A stretch of 64,000 bases of DNA, taken from the NCBI GenBank assembly GCA_958450325.1, contig OY288244.1, positions 35,649,424 through 35,713,423 of the forward strand, given 5' to 3'. Both the position numbers and the translations under genes were made by a program. This stretch comes from Agrostemma githago (taxonomy: Eukaryota; Streptophyta; Magnoliopsida; Caryophyllales; Caryophyllaceae). Positions 1 to 10,940 of this stretch are shown piece after piece; position 1 is the stretch's first letter, and every line of letters begins with the position of its first letter. Under the pieces are notes generated by a model. It saw only the letters and a program-made list of their open reading frames with translations. It searched no databases and was not told the origin of the DNA.

Positions 1-419
1 ATTTCTTCTTCGATTTATTTTATACATTTAATTTAATTCTTATCAAGAGTCTATTTCGTGTATTTAAATTTTCAACTTTTATTTATTTATTTATTTATTT
101 ATATTTAAGTTCGAATTTCCATTTTCGACTCGAAGTTCATTATTTTAAAGTTTTGTCAAAATATTTATTTTCTTTCCTCGAGAAATCAATTTAATTCATT
201 TTATCAAAAATTTATTATTTATAGGGAAATATTATTTCATCGTCTAATTATTTGTTGCTATAAGCTTCGTTTTCGTCTTGAATATTTTATTTACTCATTT
301 TATTTGACGATCCAATTAGTTATTAATTTTATTGACTCGATTTTAATTTGAGTCGAGAGTCAGTCAACTCATCGTGACAGAATTCATCTTTTACCCAAAT
401 CATTCAATTAATCTGATTG

Positions 420-1790
420 TATTACTCTCTCTTTTATTTAACTCACCCCCCTATCTTTTTGTTTTCCCACTCCATTTCACGTGTGCATTCAGTCCCTCTT
501 GTTTCCACCGTTTCACTCCCTTATCATTCTTTCCCCCTTCCTCTATTCTTCAACGCACCGCTTCCCTTATTTCAAGTGGCCTGTCATCTTCATTCTTTGT
601 GCATCTCCCCTTTTCCCTTACTCGGACCATCCTTCTTCCCTTCATTTTTTTTCCTTCTTTTCTGCATCGTTCTCCAGTTTTCCTCTGCTGCTGATGCGTC
701 TGTTTTTCCCCTCGGTGCCGCTGTTGCTGTTATCTGTATTCTCACCGACTGCTGCGTGTATATGTGTCCTCTCCTCTTCATCCTTTTCATCTACTTTAAA
801 CTGCCTTTATCACCCTTCTTTGCTCGCTGCTGCTGCCATTGTCGTATGCTGTTCTGTTGCCCTTGTTGCTGCGATTTGTCGAGGTAGCACCCTGTTCTTC
901 TCCTCCCTCTTCTTCTTCGTGGTCTGCTTGTTTTTTTTGTCTCGATTTTGTTCCTGCTGCTGCGTTTCGATTGTTGTTTTCTATTAACTGGTCGTTGCTT
1001 CTCCTCTTCCATTTCCTTTCGTTCACTTGTCTTCTCGGTCTTCTGTTGCTGTTGCGGCCTGCTGTGATGCGTGTTTTTCTGCTGCTGTCACGTGTTGTTG
1101 TTGCTGTTGTGCGTCGCTGTTTGTTCGTAGCTTCTACTACTGTTTCGATCTTATTATTCTTGTTATGTCGTCCTTTTGTCGATCGGTTTCTTTTCGTGTT
1201 CGTCTGCTGCTCTCATTCGTCTGATCTGAACCATTGTTGCCCTTGTTTCGTCACTTTTGTCGTGTAATCTGTCTTGTTTACTGTTGTTTTGTGCTGCGGC
1301 TTCTAGTTTCGTTGTCCCCTTTCTTCTTCTCTATTTCTTGCCTGTTCATGCGATTCTTTTACCCGTTTCGGTATCGGGTGATCTCGTTGCTTCTCCGGTA
1401 GCTGTAATGCTCATATTACTGTTGCTCATGTTGTCGGTTTCATTCGTTCGGTGGTCTGATTCCTCTGGCTACTGCTGTCCAGCTTCTAATTCATTTTGTT
1501 TGATACAGAATGCAATTTATTTGATGTCATTTTGCTACTTATGTCATTTTAGTCTAGTCTTGCTACTTGCTCATTTCCTTCTTCTTTATTTCGTTCTCCG
1601 TCCTTCTTCCTTCTATCATTTCTGTTGCTATTGCCCTTCTTCTATCATATTTGTCAATTCAATTAAGTTCGGTCTTCATGCTTCTATTTTTGACACATCA
1701 TTTCTCTTTCCGTCTTGTGTCGTATACGTCTCATTCTTTTATTTTGTCTACTCGATTGTCGTGGTGAATCGTCAAATGAAAGACTAGCAG
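420..1790. other. Strongly pyrimidine-rich tract inside the LTR
   Basis: The plus strand is rich in C and T, with many ctgctg/ttcttc runs. The same segment appears purine-rich (agcagc/gaagaag) at about 9000-10280 and 15590-16860 on the oppositely oriented LTR copies. The open frames that result are low-complexity Ser/Leu/Phe/Cys or Lys/Arg/Gln strings. They are a composition effect and not genes. Confidence 0.7.
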
Positions 1791-2551
1791 TTCTACAACT
1801 TGGAGCTTAAGGACGACATTTCTACTTAATTGAAGTCTGGGTTGATCAAGAAGAATGTGTACGAGTTCGTTTCGTTTTCGACTCAAGGTAACTTTAGGAC
1901 GTTACTCGATTTTTATATCGTATGTTGAGTAGTAGTGTGTAGTAAATATTTTATCGTCGGTTTTCTAAGTTTAACTATTTATTATTTGCTGAAATTATTA
2001 TTTTAAATTGTTACCTTATAAATATTTTACAAGTTTTCGATATTGTTTTATAAATTGTTAGTAATTTACTTATTTACGATCGTCATAATATTTTGTTGGT
2101 TATCGTGACACTGGTAACTAAATAATGTAAATTTCATATTTTCGTCATATTTCGTTAATTTATAATTTTAACTCAAAATCGTATTTTTATATTATAATCG
2201 AGATTTGCATACTTGTTTAATACATTAATTTCGTTTTACGACTTATATTAATAAATGAGAAAATAGTCAATTTTGTTTTAAATACATTTTTAGTCGTGAC
2301 TATTTTCCCTAATAACTTCTCATTTGTGTACGATTAATTATTTTTAGTAAAATCAGAATTATTTATCGATAAAATCTATTTGCTAAATCTTATTCGAAAG
2401 CTTTATAAAATCTCGTTTAATTTATAAAACTCATTGACTCAATTAATTTTGATATCGTTTTTCTTAAAACAACTCTTTTCTAAAATTTATTGCTTTAACT
2501 CGATTTTGTAATTATTTATAAAATATTATATATTCACTTATTATATTTTAA

Positions 2552-3388
2552 TCCGATGCAGTCGGCAAAAATTTTTTTTTTATTGAAAATGTTGCATGGG
2601 ATTAGCCGACGCAACCAGACGCAATATTCAACTTTGCGTCGGCTAATCCGATGCAAAGCTATTAATTCTGTTGACTAAGTTTTTTTTATTTTGACGCAGA
2701 CTGCATCGGATTAGCCGACGCAACCAGACGCAATATTCAACTTTGCGTCGGCTAATCCGATGCAAAGCTATTAATTCTGTTGACTAAGTTTTTTTATTTT
2801 GACGCAGACTGCATCGGATTAGCCGATGCAATCTGACGCAATTTTCAACTTTGCGTCGGCTAATCCGATGCAAAGCTATTAATTCTGTTGACTGGGTTTT
2901 TTTTTTATTTTGACGCATACTGCATCAGATTAGCCGACGCAAAGTTGAAAATTGCGTCTGATTGCGTCGGCTAATCCGATGCAAATCTACTAATTCTGTT
3001 GACCGGTTTTTTTTTTTACGCACACTGCATCGGAATACCCGACGCAACTAGACGCAATATTCAACTTTGCGTCGGCTAATCTGATGCAACGCATTTAATT
3101 CTGTTGACTGGGAGTTTTTAGTCAACAACTTTTGCGTGGGATTAGCCGACGCAAACCATTCTATTTGGATCGGCTTTGCGTCGGTTAATCCCACGCAAAC
3201 CCTTTCACATAGTGGCGCCAACCCAAAATTATTGGCGCCTGTATCATGGAGTCGGATAGCGTCGGCTAGTCCCACGCAATATTATTGCATCGGATTAGCC
3301 GACGCAATTCGGTACTGTTATGCCATTTGCGTCGGAAAATTTATCCGACGCAACCTGTCCGACGCTATTTCAGCTGTTTTTAGTAGTG
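2552..3388. mobile_element. Non-autonomous CACTA-like insertion, left end lost
   Basis: The other LTR copy (about 14833-14866, minus strand) is uninterrupted here, so 2552-3388 is an insertion. The right end reads TAGTAGTG, the complement of the CACTACTA terminus of CACTA (En/Spm, CMC) transposons. The interior consists of repeated direct and inverted gcgtcggctaatcc motifs, as in CACTA subterminal regions. No matching CACTA left terminus or 3-bp duplication is visible, so the left end is probably deleted. No coding capacity is present. Confidence 0.5.
2598..2995. repeat. Tandem ~109-bp repeats, each with a hairpin
   Basis: The motif attagccgacgc recurs at about 2601, 2710, 2818 and 2930. Each unit holds an inverted pair (ggattagccgacgcaa ... 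ttgcgtcggctaatcc) around a ~20-bp loop, followed by a t-rich spacer containing ttaattctgttgact. More degenerate copies continue to 3388. Confidence 0.75.
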
Positions 3389-4547
3389 GAATTTAGAAAT
3401 ATAATAAAGTTACGATAACGACGATAATAATAAAATGTTAATTTCGTTAGAAATGCTATTTTTATACATTTCACTTATTTTAATAACTTACAAATTTTCT
3501 ATAACAATATTTCTATTTTAAGTAAGTTTCTAAAATTAGTAATTTTCTATATATAGAAAGTTTCCCTTTTAATATAAATTGTTTATTCTTTTTATCTTCA
3601 TATTATTTATAATGATTATTTATTCTATATCGATAATGGCTTGTTTTGGAGTAATGGAATAAGGACAAGTGTGAGGTTAGAGTAATATATTCTAGGATTT
3701 ACGATTTTGCCATCAACTATAAGGCTAGTGTACCAGGAATCGGTACATTGGTTGTTGAACCGGGTGACAGGTATCCCGGGAGTTGTGTACATTTTGACCT
3801 TAAGCTTAGGTCTCGCAGTAAGTCGCCGTCATAAGTTGAACTGGGAGACAGGTAATCCCTGGAGGGGTGTGCATTGTCTTAAACTAGGGCCACACATTTA
3901 TAAGTCGCCGCTCTATTATGGTTGAGTAGCCTAGTTAGAGACCGAAGTTTGATTTGGTTGAACAAAGTTCTCGAAGCTAGTTTTAGTATCCTCCTAGTGA
4001 AAGTCTAGCCGTCTACACTAAACCTATCCAGAACGCCTTTTTCTAGTATTTTTATTATTATCGATACGTTTTGGTTTGCAGGTTGGCAAACATTTGAAAT
4101 TTTCTTCTGAAAACTTGTTTTGATTTTATTATTCCAATATTTTAAGTTTTCTTCGAAAGCTTATTTTCATAATATCATTTAATGTTTTCCATTTTAATTA
4201 TTTTGATATAGTAATACTATTATTTTTCCATATGATATAATATGGCTGGGAGAACGTCCGAGTTACTCCCCACTGACGTGGCTGTTATGTTTATAACATG
4301 ACAGGTATTTGTTGCTGTGTTTTGGGTGTGAGCTAGCGAGTAACGTGGATCCTACTCTTTCTTCATTCTTGCAATTTATGGATTTGTATTAACCCGTTTG
4401 GAGAATTTTCTATTTAGTCCTTTTGTAGAGTGGCTTTTGTATTGACTTACCATTTCTTTTAATAAGATATAGTTTGTCAGTGTGTTTTAATCTCAACTCT
4501 ACAGTGTTTCCGCCACTGTATTGCGTTAGAATTTCTAGGGGATTACA

Positions 4548-4660
4548 ATATACAAGTAATTAATTTGTCTGTTTTGGTATACATAAGTTACTTTGTAATG
4601 AACAAAAGGCATGCATACAAGTTTTTGTCTGGTTTGGCTTACTTTCATACTTTTTGTGAA
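4548..4660. other. Short spacer between LTR and internal remnant
   Basis: This segment resembles the 'gtctgttttggtgtacataa' repeat seen near 38940 and 45390 and is not retrotransposon internal sequence. It separates LTR 1-4547 from the internal remnant that follows. I see no gene. Confidence 0.4.
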
Positions 4661-6026
4661 GTGGTGATGTTAAACATGTTGGTATAATCATTTTTGAGGA
4701 CTTAGTACCCAAGCTTTGTTAAATTGGTGGATTTTGTTTAGTGACCCTTACTCGAGTACCATGGAATGTACCTCGAGTATAATTTGGTAAATCTTGAATA
4801 GTTTTAGAGCCTTATTGGTTGATTGGTTTGATCATGTTGTGGTTTATGGAATTCGGTAGCATGATTTGATTTTGAGTCATTTGAGGATTCTTACACTGTT
4901 GATTGAAGGATTGAATAAGTATGTGAGACTTCGTATTGGGAGTTGTGGTATTTGATAGTTTTGGACGTTGTAGATTGTGTAAGACAACCCAACTTTCTGA
5001 TATTGATGGACTTAGTATTATTTGGTGGAAATAGAACTGTGAGTTGTGGGTGTCGTACTAGAAGTCTCGAGAATCTTAAACTCCTCTATAATCTTTGAGA
5101 GTTCTGTTTGGCTCTCGATTTCGTCCTCACCTCCGCCTCCCTCAAATTCTACTCCTCCAACTGCTGTTGGTATCCCTTCTCCCCTTTATCGAGCTTGAAA
5201 ATTTTTGTTTCGATTTAATCCTTAAATTTTTAACCAAACTCCACGTTTTGAAAAATATTTGACTAATTTAAACTTTTGAGTTATCTTTTTTTTAAGTTTC
5301 AATTTTAAGCTTTAAAAATTTTGCTTTGTCGTTTTTGGTTGAAGTTATATTTAGTTATTTTTTAAAATATCTTAAAAATCTGTTTGAAACTAATTAAAAA
5401 TTATTTCAAATCTTTAATTTTCGGATGATAAGAGTTTTATGAATATTTTCGTTAAGTACAAATACTTCTGTTTCTGCGACAATTGGATTGTCTGAGTAAA
5501 TTTAACTTTTGAAAATAATTTCATAAATTCGGGCTTTCATTTTATTTTTGTTGGTGGACTTTAGGATCTGTTATTGGAAGCCTCTAATGACTGGTTCGAG
5601 ATTTCTCAACGCTAAGTTCGATTTCTCAAATTTTGATTTTATTTTGTCATAAATCGATTTGCCGAATTTCTTAAACCAATTGTTTTACTGTTCTTTTGAA
5701 AATGTTTTGGGTACTCTTTTTCCCTGGAGTTCGTTTAAAAATGTTATTTAAACATCGTTATTTAATTTTATCAAATAACTTTACCTTGCGTTTTTAATAG
5801 TTTGAAAAGTTTTCAAGTTTCAGGAAGCTTAACTCGGTGAATCATGAGATAAATTTGTGCATTCGACTTCATATCTCGTTTGAAGTTTTAAAATTTCCTT
5901 TTTAAATAAAGATTTTGATGCGAGTTAAGCATTCTCTTTTTGTTCAAGTGAAATAACTTTGTTTTGTGTTATATTTTCGTGTTCCTGTAAGTTTCGGGGA
6001 CGAAACTTGTTTTTAGTGGGGAAGGT
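4661..6026 (+). mobile_element. 5'-truncated non-coding internal region of a LARD-like gypsy element
   Basis: Sequence around 4665-4790 matches the reverse complement of the minus-strand element's interior near 12080-12200 (for example ggattttgtttagtg and the following ctcgagta). The right end has the conserved gtttcggggacgaaac block and the polypurine tract agtggggaaggt (6015-6026) directly before the LTR start TGTAACACC. No gag or pol frame exists. The primer-site end is missing, so the element is deleted on its 5' side. Confidence 0.65.
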
Positions 6027-8969
6027 TGTAACACCTCTGATTTTTATATATTAAATTTTATTAATATTTTATTTTATTTACGATTTAACTCGTATTTCTT
6101 AAATAATTATAAAACAGATTCATTTTTTTTGAAAACGTTTGAACTCGTAAAATCCTATTTACCTTGAAAAGTCATTTTTATGCTTAAAATGTATCTTACT
6201 TTCGTTTCATTCGATTTACTCATTTTATTTCTATTCGAGTTTCCGTTTCGACGGTTTATATTCCGAGTTTATCTTTATATAACTTGAATTCTTATTTTAA
6301 ACTCGAAACCCCATTTTAATTACCGCGTTCGCAAGAATTTTTATTAATATCGAGAAATTGCTATTTAATCTTTTTCTACGCGATTCATAATTATTTTTGA
6401 AACGTGATTTTAATACTACTTTCTCGTAAACACGTTCCTATACGAGTTCCATCTACTTATTATTAGTATTATTATTATTATTATTATTTTATTTTTTTTA
6501 AAGTGATTCATTTACGATTTTAAGCGGGAATCGGGCTCTGATTGTAGCAGACCCGACCGTTTCCCTCATCGGACTGAGATATTTTCGTAGTTCGGTGGAG
6601 AAAGTCAAAACCGACTCCACTTTTCTCTCCTAGTCCTATGCAGTTCTCCCTACTTTCTCTCTTTTTGCAGTTACTGACTTCCCAAACTTCTCTTAAACCT
6701 CCAACAGTATCCCCACTTCTCTATTGTACGTATTCTCCCTCATCTACTCTTCTCTCCAAACAAAAGAAAACAAAAACAATTGAACGTACAACACAGTAAA
6801 CTGTTCTTCAATATTTTTCTCAATTCCGATCATTTTCTTCATCCCAGTTCATCCAATTCCAGGGATAATTTAATTACTCTTGTTCTCCATCTTGTTTCCC
6901 CTATTTTTATTAACTTATTATGTGGTTCTAATACCATATGTTTATTCATTTCGTAGGTTATCGTGCTAGATCCGACGAAGACGGTTATTTTATTGTTTTG
7001 GATCTCGATGAAGATAACACATGATGACATGACTCAGTATTGCATGATATATATGTTGTAGTTGTTTGTAGTATCGTTTTAAAATCAAATTTTTATACGA
7101 ATAAGCATGTTTTAATTATATTGCGATAATATGCTTAAATCGATTTCGTGTTTCTATCGCTTTTAATCTTCTCAATTTATTTCACATCGGATCTTCCAAA
7201 AGTATTATAAGGCCGAGACTAAAACAGAACAATAAGACTTTATTTCTGAATTTTGGTGATTTTAATATAAAGTAGCAAAGTGAAAGTTTTTATTATTTTT
7301 AACATAATTACTGCATGTTTCAAAATCGATTAGTGTTTTTGAACGATTTATTACTACTGTTTAAAGACTTTATTTTCGAAAAGTTTGAAAAGCGACTACT
7401 GTTTATTTTAAGTCTCTTATATGTCTGTAAAAGTTCGTAAATTAATTCCAAGTATTTTGGTCGCAATAAAATGTTTAAGAACAGATGTCGAAATAGTCCG
7501 CGAATCTGTCAGTTGTTGTAAAACTAATTTAAAAACCTTTGATACACTTTGAATTTAATTGGGTAATTTACCTACATAAACTTTGAAGAGTTTGGTTAAT
7601 GTTTCCAATTGGATTTGCTTTAAAATAAATTATTAAACGTATTTTATTAATGAGATACATCGGGTGTCGAATTCTGTCAGTTTGTGAAAATACAAATAAA
7701 AACCCATGTTTTATTTGGAATTTGGATTTTCTCCAGAAATAAAAGTTGTAACTAAGTTTCTAAAGTTTTCAACCTCACTCGTCTTACGTTGTTTTGATTT
7801 TTAATGATTTAATTACGAATTTTATAGTAAGACAGTGCTATTCCGAAAAATCTGTAAATTTGTAATTTAATACTTTTAATTAATTATATTTCAACCTTTC
7901 GAGAAATAATTATGATTTTGACTTTCGTTGACTTTTGATCATTAAATATATATTTATAAAATAAGTATAATGTTTATGTCTCGAGGCCTAATATAACTAT
8001 TTTATATAATTCAAATGTTAAACGATTTCCAATTATAATAATACCTATTTTGGAAAGTTAATATTTGAAGAAAGTTTCCCAAATTAGAAAGTTTCTTTTT
8101 AAGAACGTTTTGATAATCCTATTGAATTATGACAACGACTTTGTTTTGGAGTTATGGAATAAGGACAAGTGTACGGGTAGAGTAATACAGTCTAGGTTAT
8201 ACGTTTTGCCATCAACTATAAAGCTGGTGTGTCTATGATAAGACACATTGGTCGTTGAACTGAGCATGGTTTGTGTTCAGGAGTGTGTATATTTTGACCT
8301 TAAACTTAGATATCGCATCGTGTAAGTCGCCGTCGGGTTGAACTGGATTACGGTTGGTGTCCAGGAGGGGTGTACATTACTTAAGCCAGTACCTCGCTGC
8401 ACGCAGTCCTGTTATAGTTTGAGTTGCCTAGTTAGAGACTGAAGTCTAATTTGTTTTGACTGAATAACCTAGTTTAGTATGATCCTAGTGAAAGTCTATT
8501 CCATTACACTGATTGATTTCCATAACGCCGTTACTATTATTGATTGACATTAATTTGCAGGTTGACAATCATTTTGAAGTATTTTACCGTATCATTTTAA
8601 ATGTTTTCCATTTTCAACTATTTTGATATAATAGTAATTATGCTTTAATATTATGTAATATAGCTGGGAGAACTCCCTGAGTTGCTACCCACTGTATTGT
8701 GGCTGTTATGTTTATAACATGGCAAGTGTTATTTGTTCCGGGGTTTGGTGTGAGCTAGCGAGTGGCGTGGATCCTACTCCGCTTGATTTATGTTTATTTA
8801 TGGATTCTTATTCCCATTTGGAGAATTTTTATTTTTAGCCCTTTTGTAAAAAGTGGCCTTTGTATTGACTGACCTTTCTTTCTGTAAAATATAGAACATC
8901 AGTGTGTTTTAATCCCAAATCTAAAGTGTTTCCGCCACTGTATTGCATTAGAATTTAAAGGGGATTATA
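6027..8969 (+). mobile_element. 3' LTR (type II) of the truncated gypsy element
   Basis: It starts TGTAACACCTC directly after the polypurine tract and ends ggggattata, with the canonical CA changed to TA. At about 2943 bp it lacks the pyrimidine-rich block of the type I LTRs. It resembles the solo LTR 22898-38815 more closely than LTR 1-4547, especially around 8130-8450. The junction at 8969/8970 abuts a partial LTR of the next element with no intervening DNA. Confidence 0.7.
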
Positions 8970-10940
8970 ATGCATCTATTTGACCAAGCTTCGATCCTTC
9001 CGACCCTTGTCCCAGCAAAAGCTTGAGGCTCGAACGGTTCCGAAATACGAAGACACGAAAACAAAGGAGTCGGAATAAGAGAAAGTTGGAAAACACTAGA
9101 GTCACACAAAAACGTTGGAGAAACAGGTCAAGAAGAACAACGACATAGACATTAATAGAAATCAATATTATGAAGAGTGAAGGACGAAGGAGAGGAGCAA
9201 ACAGGCACATCTCGGAAAGGAATAACAATAACGACAAGAACCAAAAATAATAGGATTAGGAAGAACGAGAGGACACGAATAAGGGGGAGAAACGTCACAA
9301 CAAGCTTCCAACATCACTAGTGAGCAAAAGCAACAACAACAGACAAACAACGATGAAAACAGCAACATCGAAAGCATCGCGAGAAGGAGAAGAGGAGCAG
9401 ATAGAAGGACAAAACGGACTCAAGACAGAGTTAAACAACAGCCCAAATGACGATATCCACGGAACAGGACAACGACAGCAAAAACGCACAAAGAGCAGCA
9501 ACAAAGAGCAGCAGAACTGACGAACAGCAGCATCAGAAAACTCATAGCCACGATAAGACACACAGAAGAAGGAAGAGAGCGAAGGTCGACCGAATCAACA
9601 TCAACAGAAACACCAATAGTTCGGTCATCAACCAACACGAAAAGCAGCAGCAAAGGCGGTAATAAGACGCAGTAGCAGCAGCCAATAAGAAGAAAAAGAA
9701 AATGAAAAGGATGAGAAGAAGCAGAATAAGAAATCGGCAGCAGCAGGACAAAATAGAGAACAACAAAAAAAAACGAAAAGAGGAGGAAGAAGAATAAGAG
9801 GAAAAGCAGTAGTACAGAAAAGATGCCGACACAGAACAAACGAGGACAGAGAAGACAAGGGAAACAAGAGAAAAACGGAAGAGAAGATGACGAAAATTGA
9901 AGGCTTACGAGTTCAGGCATCGGTCAGATCATCGGAGTCAAAACCGAGGAGAAAGGAACGGACAAGGCAAAGAAAATCGATCAGAAAAAGGGGCATAGCA
10001 GCAATAGCGCAGTAACGCAGCAGAGACAAAAGGGCAGCAGCACAGGCGTAGCAGCAGCAGCGTTCAACAGCAGGAACAACGTAAGTAGCAGCATTAACGT
10101 AGCATCAGCAGCAGCAGCAAAAAGGGGAAGGAAGAGGAGAACGAGGGTTGACAGACAAAGGAGGAAGAAAGAATAAAGGTGGAGATGAAAAGGATGAAGA
10201 GGGAGTAAAAAAAAACAAAGCGGTGGATAACAAGAGGCAAAACGGGGAGATGAATGATGAAGAAATGGAACGGTGGAATCAATATGGGAAGGGGAACACG
10301 TGAAGTTGAGGGGTTGAATGTAGCTTACATGAATTGAATTAAATAAACGGATAAATCAAATGAATTGGGTAGGATACGAATTCAGTAACGATGAGTTGAC
10401 TGACCCACAAATTGAATTAAAATCGAATCAATAAAATTAATAAATAATTGGGTTGACTAATAAAATGAGTAAATATTAAAATTAAAATATTCGAGACGAA
10501 AATGAAGTTTTAGGAAGAATAATTAATTATTCGATGAAATAGTATTTCCCGATAAATAGTAAATCTTCGATAAAGTTAGTTAAATTGATTTCTCGAGGAA
10601 AGGTAATAAATATTTTGACGAAATTTAGATCAAATGAGTTTCAATCCGAAAAATAGAAATTCCAGCATAAATATAAATAAACAAAAAGAATTTAGAATTT
10701 AAATCGCCGAAATAGACTTTCGATTAAATTAAATTAAATGTGTACAACAAATCGAAACAGAAATAGAAATATGTTTTAAATATAAGAAGAGTTTCCGAGG
10801 CAAATATAATTTTAGGAGTTTGAAACGATTAAACGTTAAATTCCTTTTAATATAATTTTATGAATTACGAGTTAAGTAAAAATAAAAATACGAACAAAAT
10901 TTTAATTTAATTTAAATTTATAAAAATCAGGGGTGTTACA
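8970..10940 (-). mobile_element. Partial 3' LTR of the LARD-like element
   Basis: This is nearly identical to 15555-17524, including the shared block beginning atgcatctatttgacc at 8971 and 15556. It lacks the ~1.88 kb that the 5' LTR has at 13674-15554. The break coincides exactly with the end of LTR 6027-8969, as expected if that element inserted here. The missing part would then lie beyond the left edge of the window. Confidence 0.7.

Larger units (their letters stand above)
1..4547 (+). mobile_element. Long gypsy-type LTR (type I), left end outside window
   Basis: The right end reads ...aggggattaca at 4547 and matches, on the opposite strand, the LTR end at 13674. The left part (from position 1) aligns to the minus-strand LTR 13674-17524 starting about 190 bp inside it, so only the first ~190 bp are missing. 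An ~840-bp CACTA-like insertion (2552-3388) accounts for the extra length. No primer-binding site follows the right end, so this is a solo or detached LTR rather than a clear 5' LTR. Within 3640-3910 a segment of about 100 bp occurs twice (ttgaac...ggag...gtgta), a duplication shared by the related LTRs in the window. No coding function is expected. Confidence 0.75.

Noticed and set aside
374..1787. Overlapping open frames rich in Leu/Ser/Phe/Cys, and their Lys/Arg/Gln mirror images near 9300-10280 and 15760-16830
   Set aside because: Composition effect of the pyrimidine-rich LTR tract; several frames are open at once and none shows a family motif.
2598..2995. Regularly spaced repeats considered as a CRISPR array
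   Set aside because: Units are tandem with internal hairpins, spacers are themselves repeated, and the context is a plant transposon.
3640..4547. Conserved block shared by several places, considered as a gene family
   Set aside because: It is the terminal part of the long LTRs; frames are not conserved between copies.
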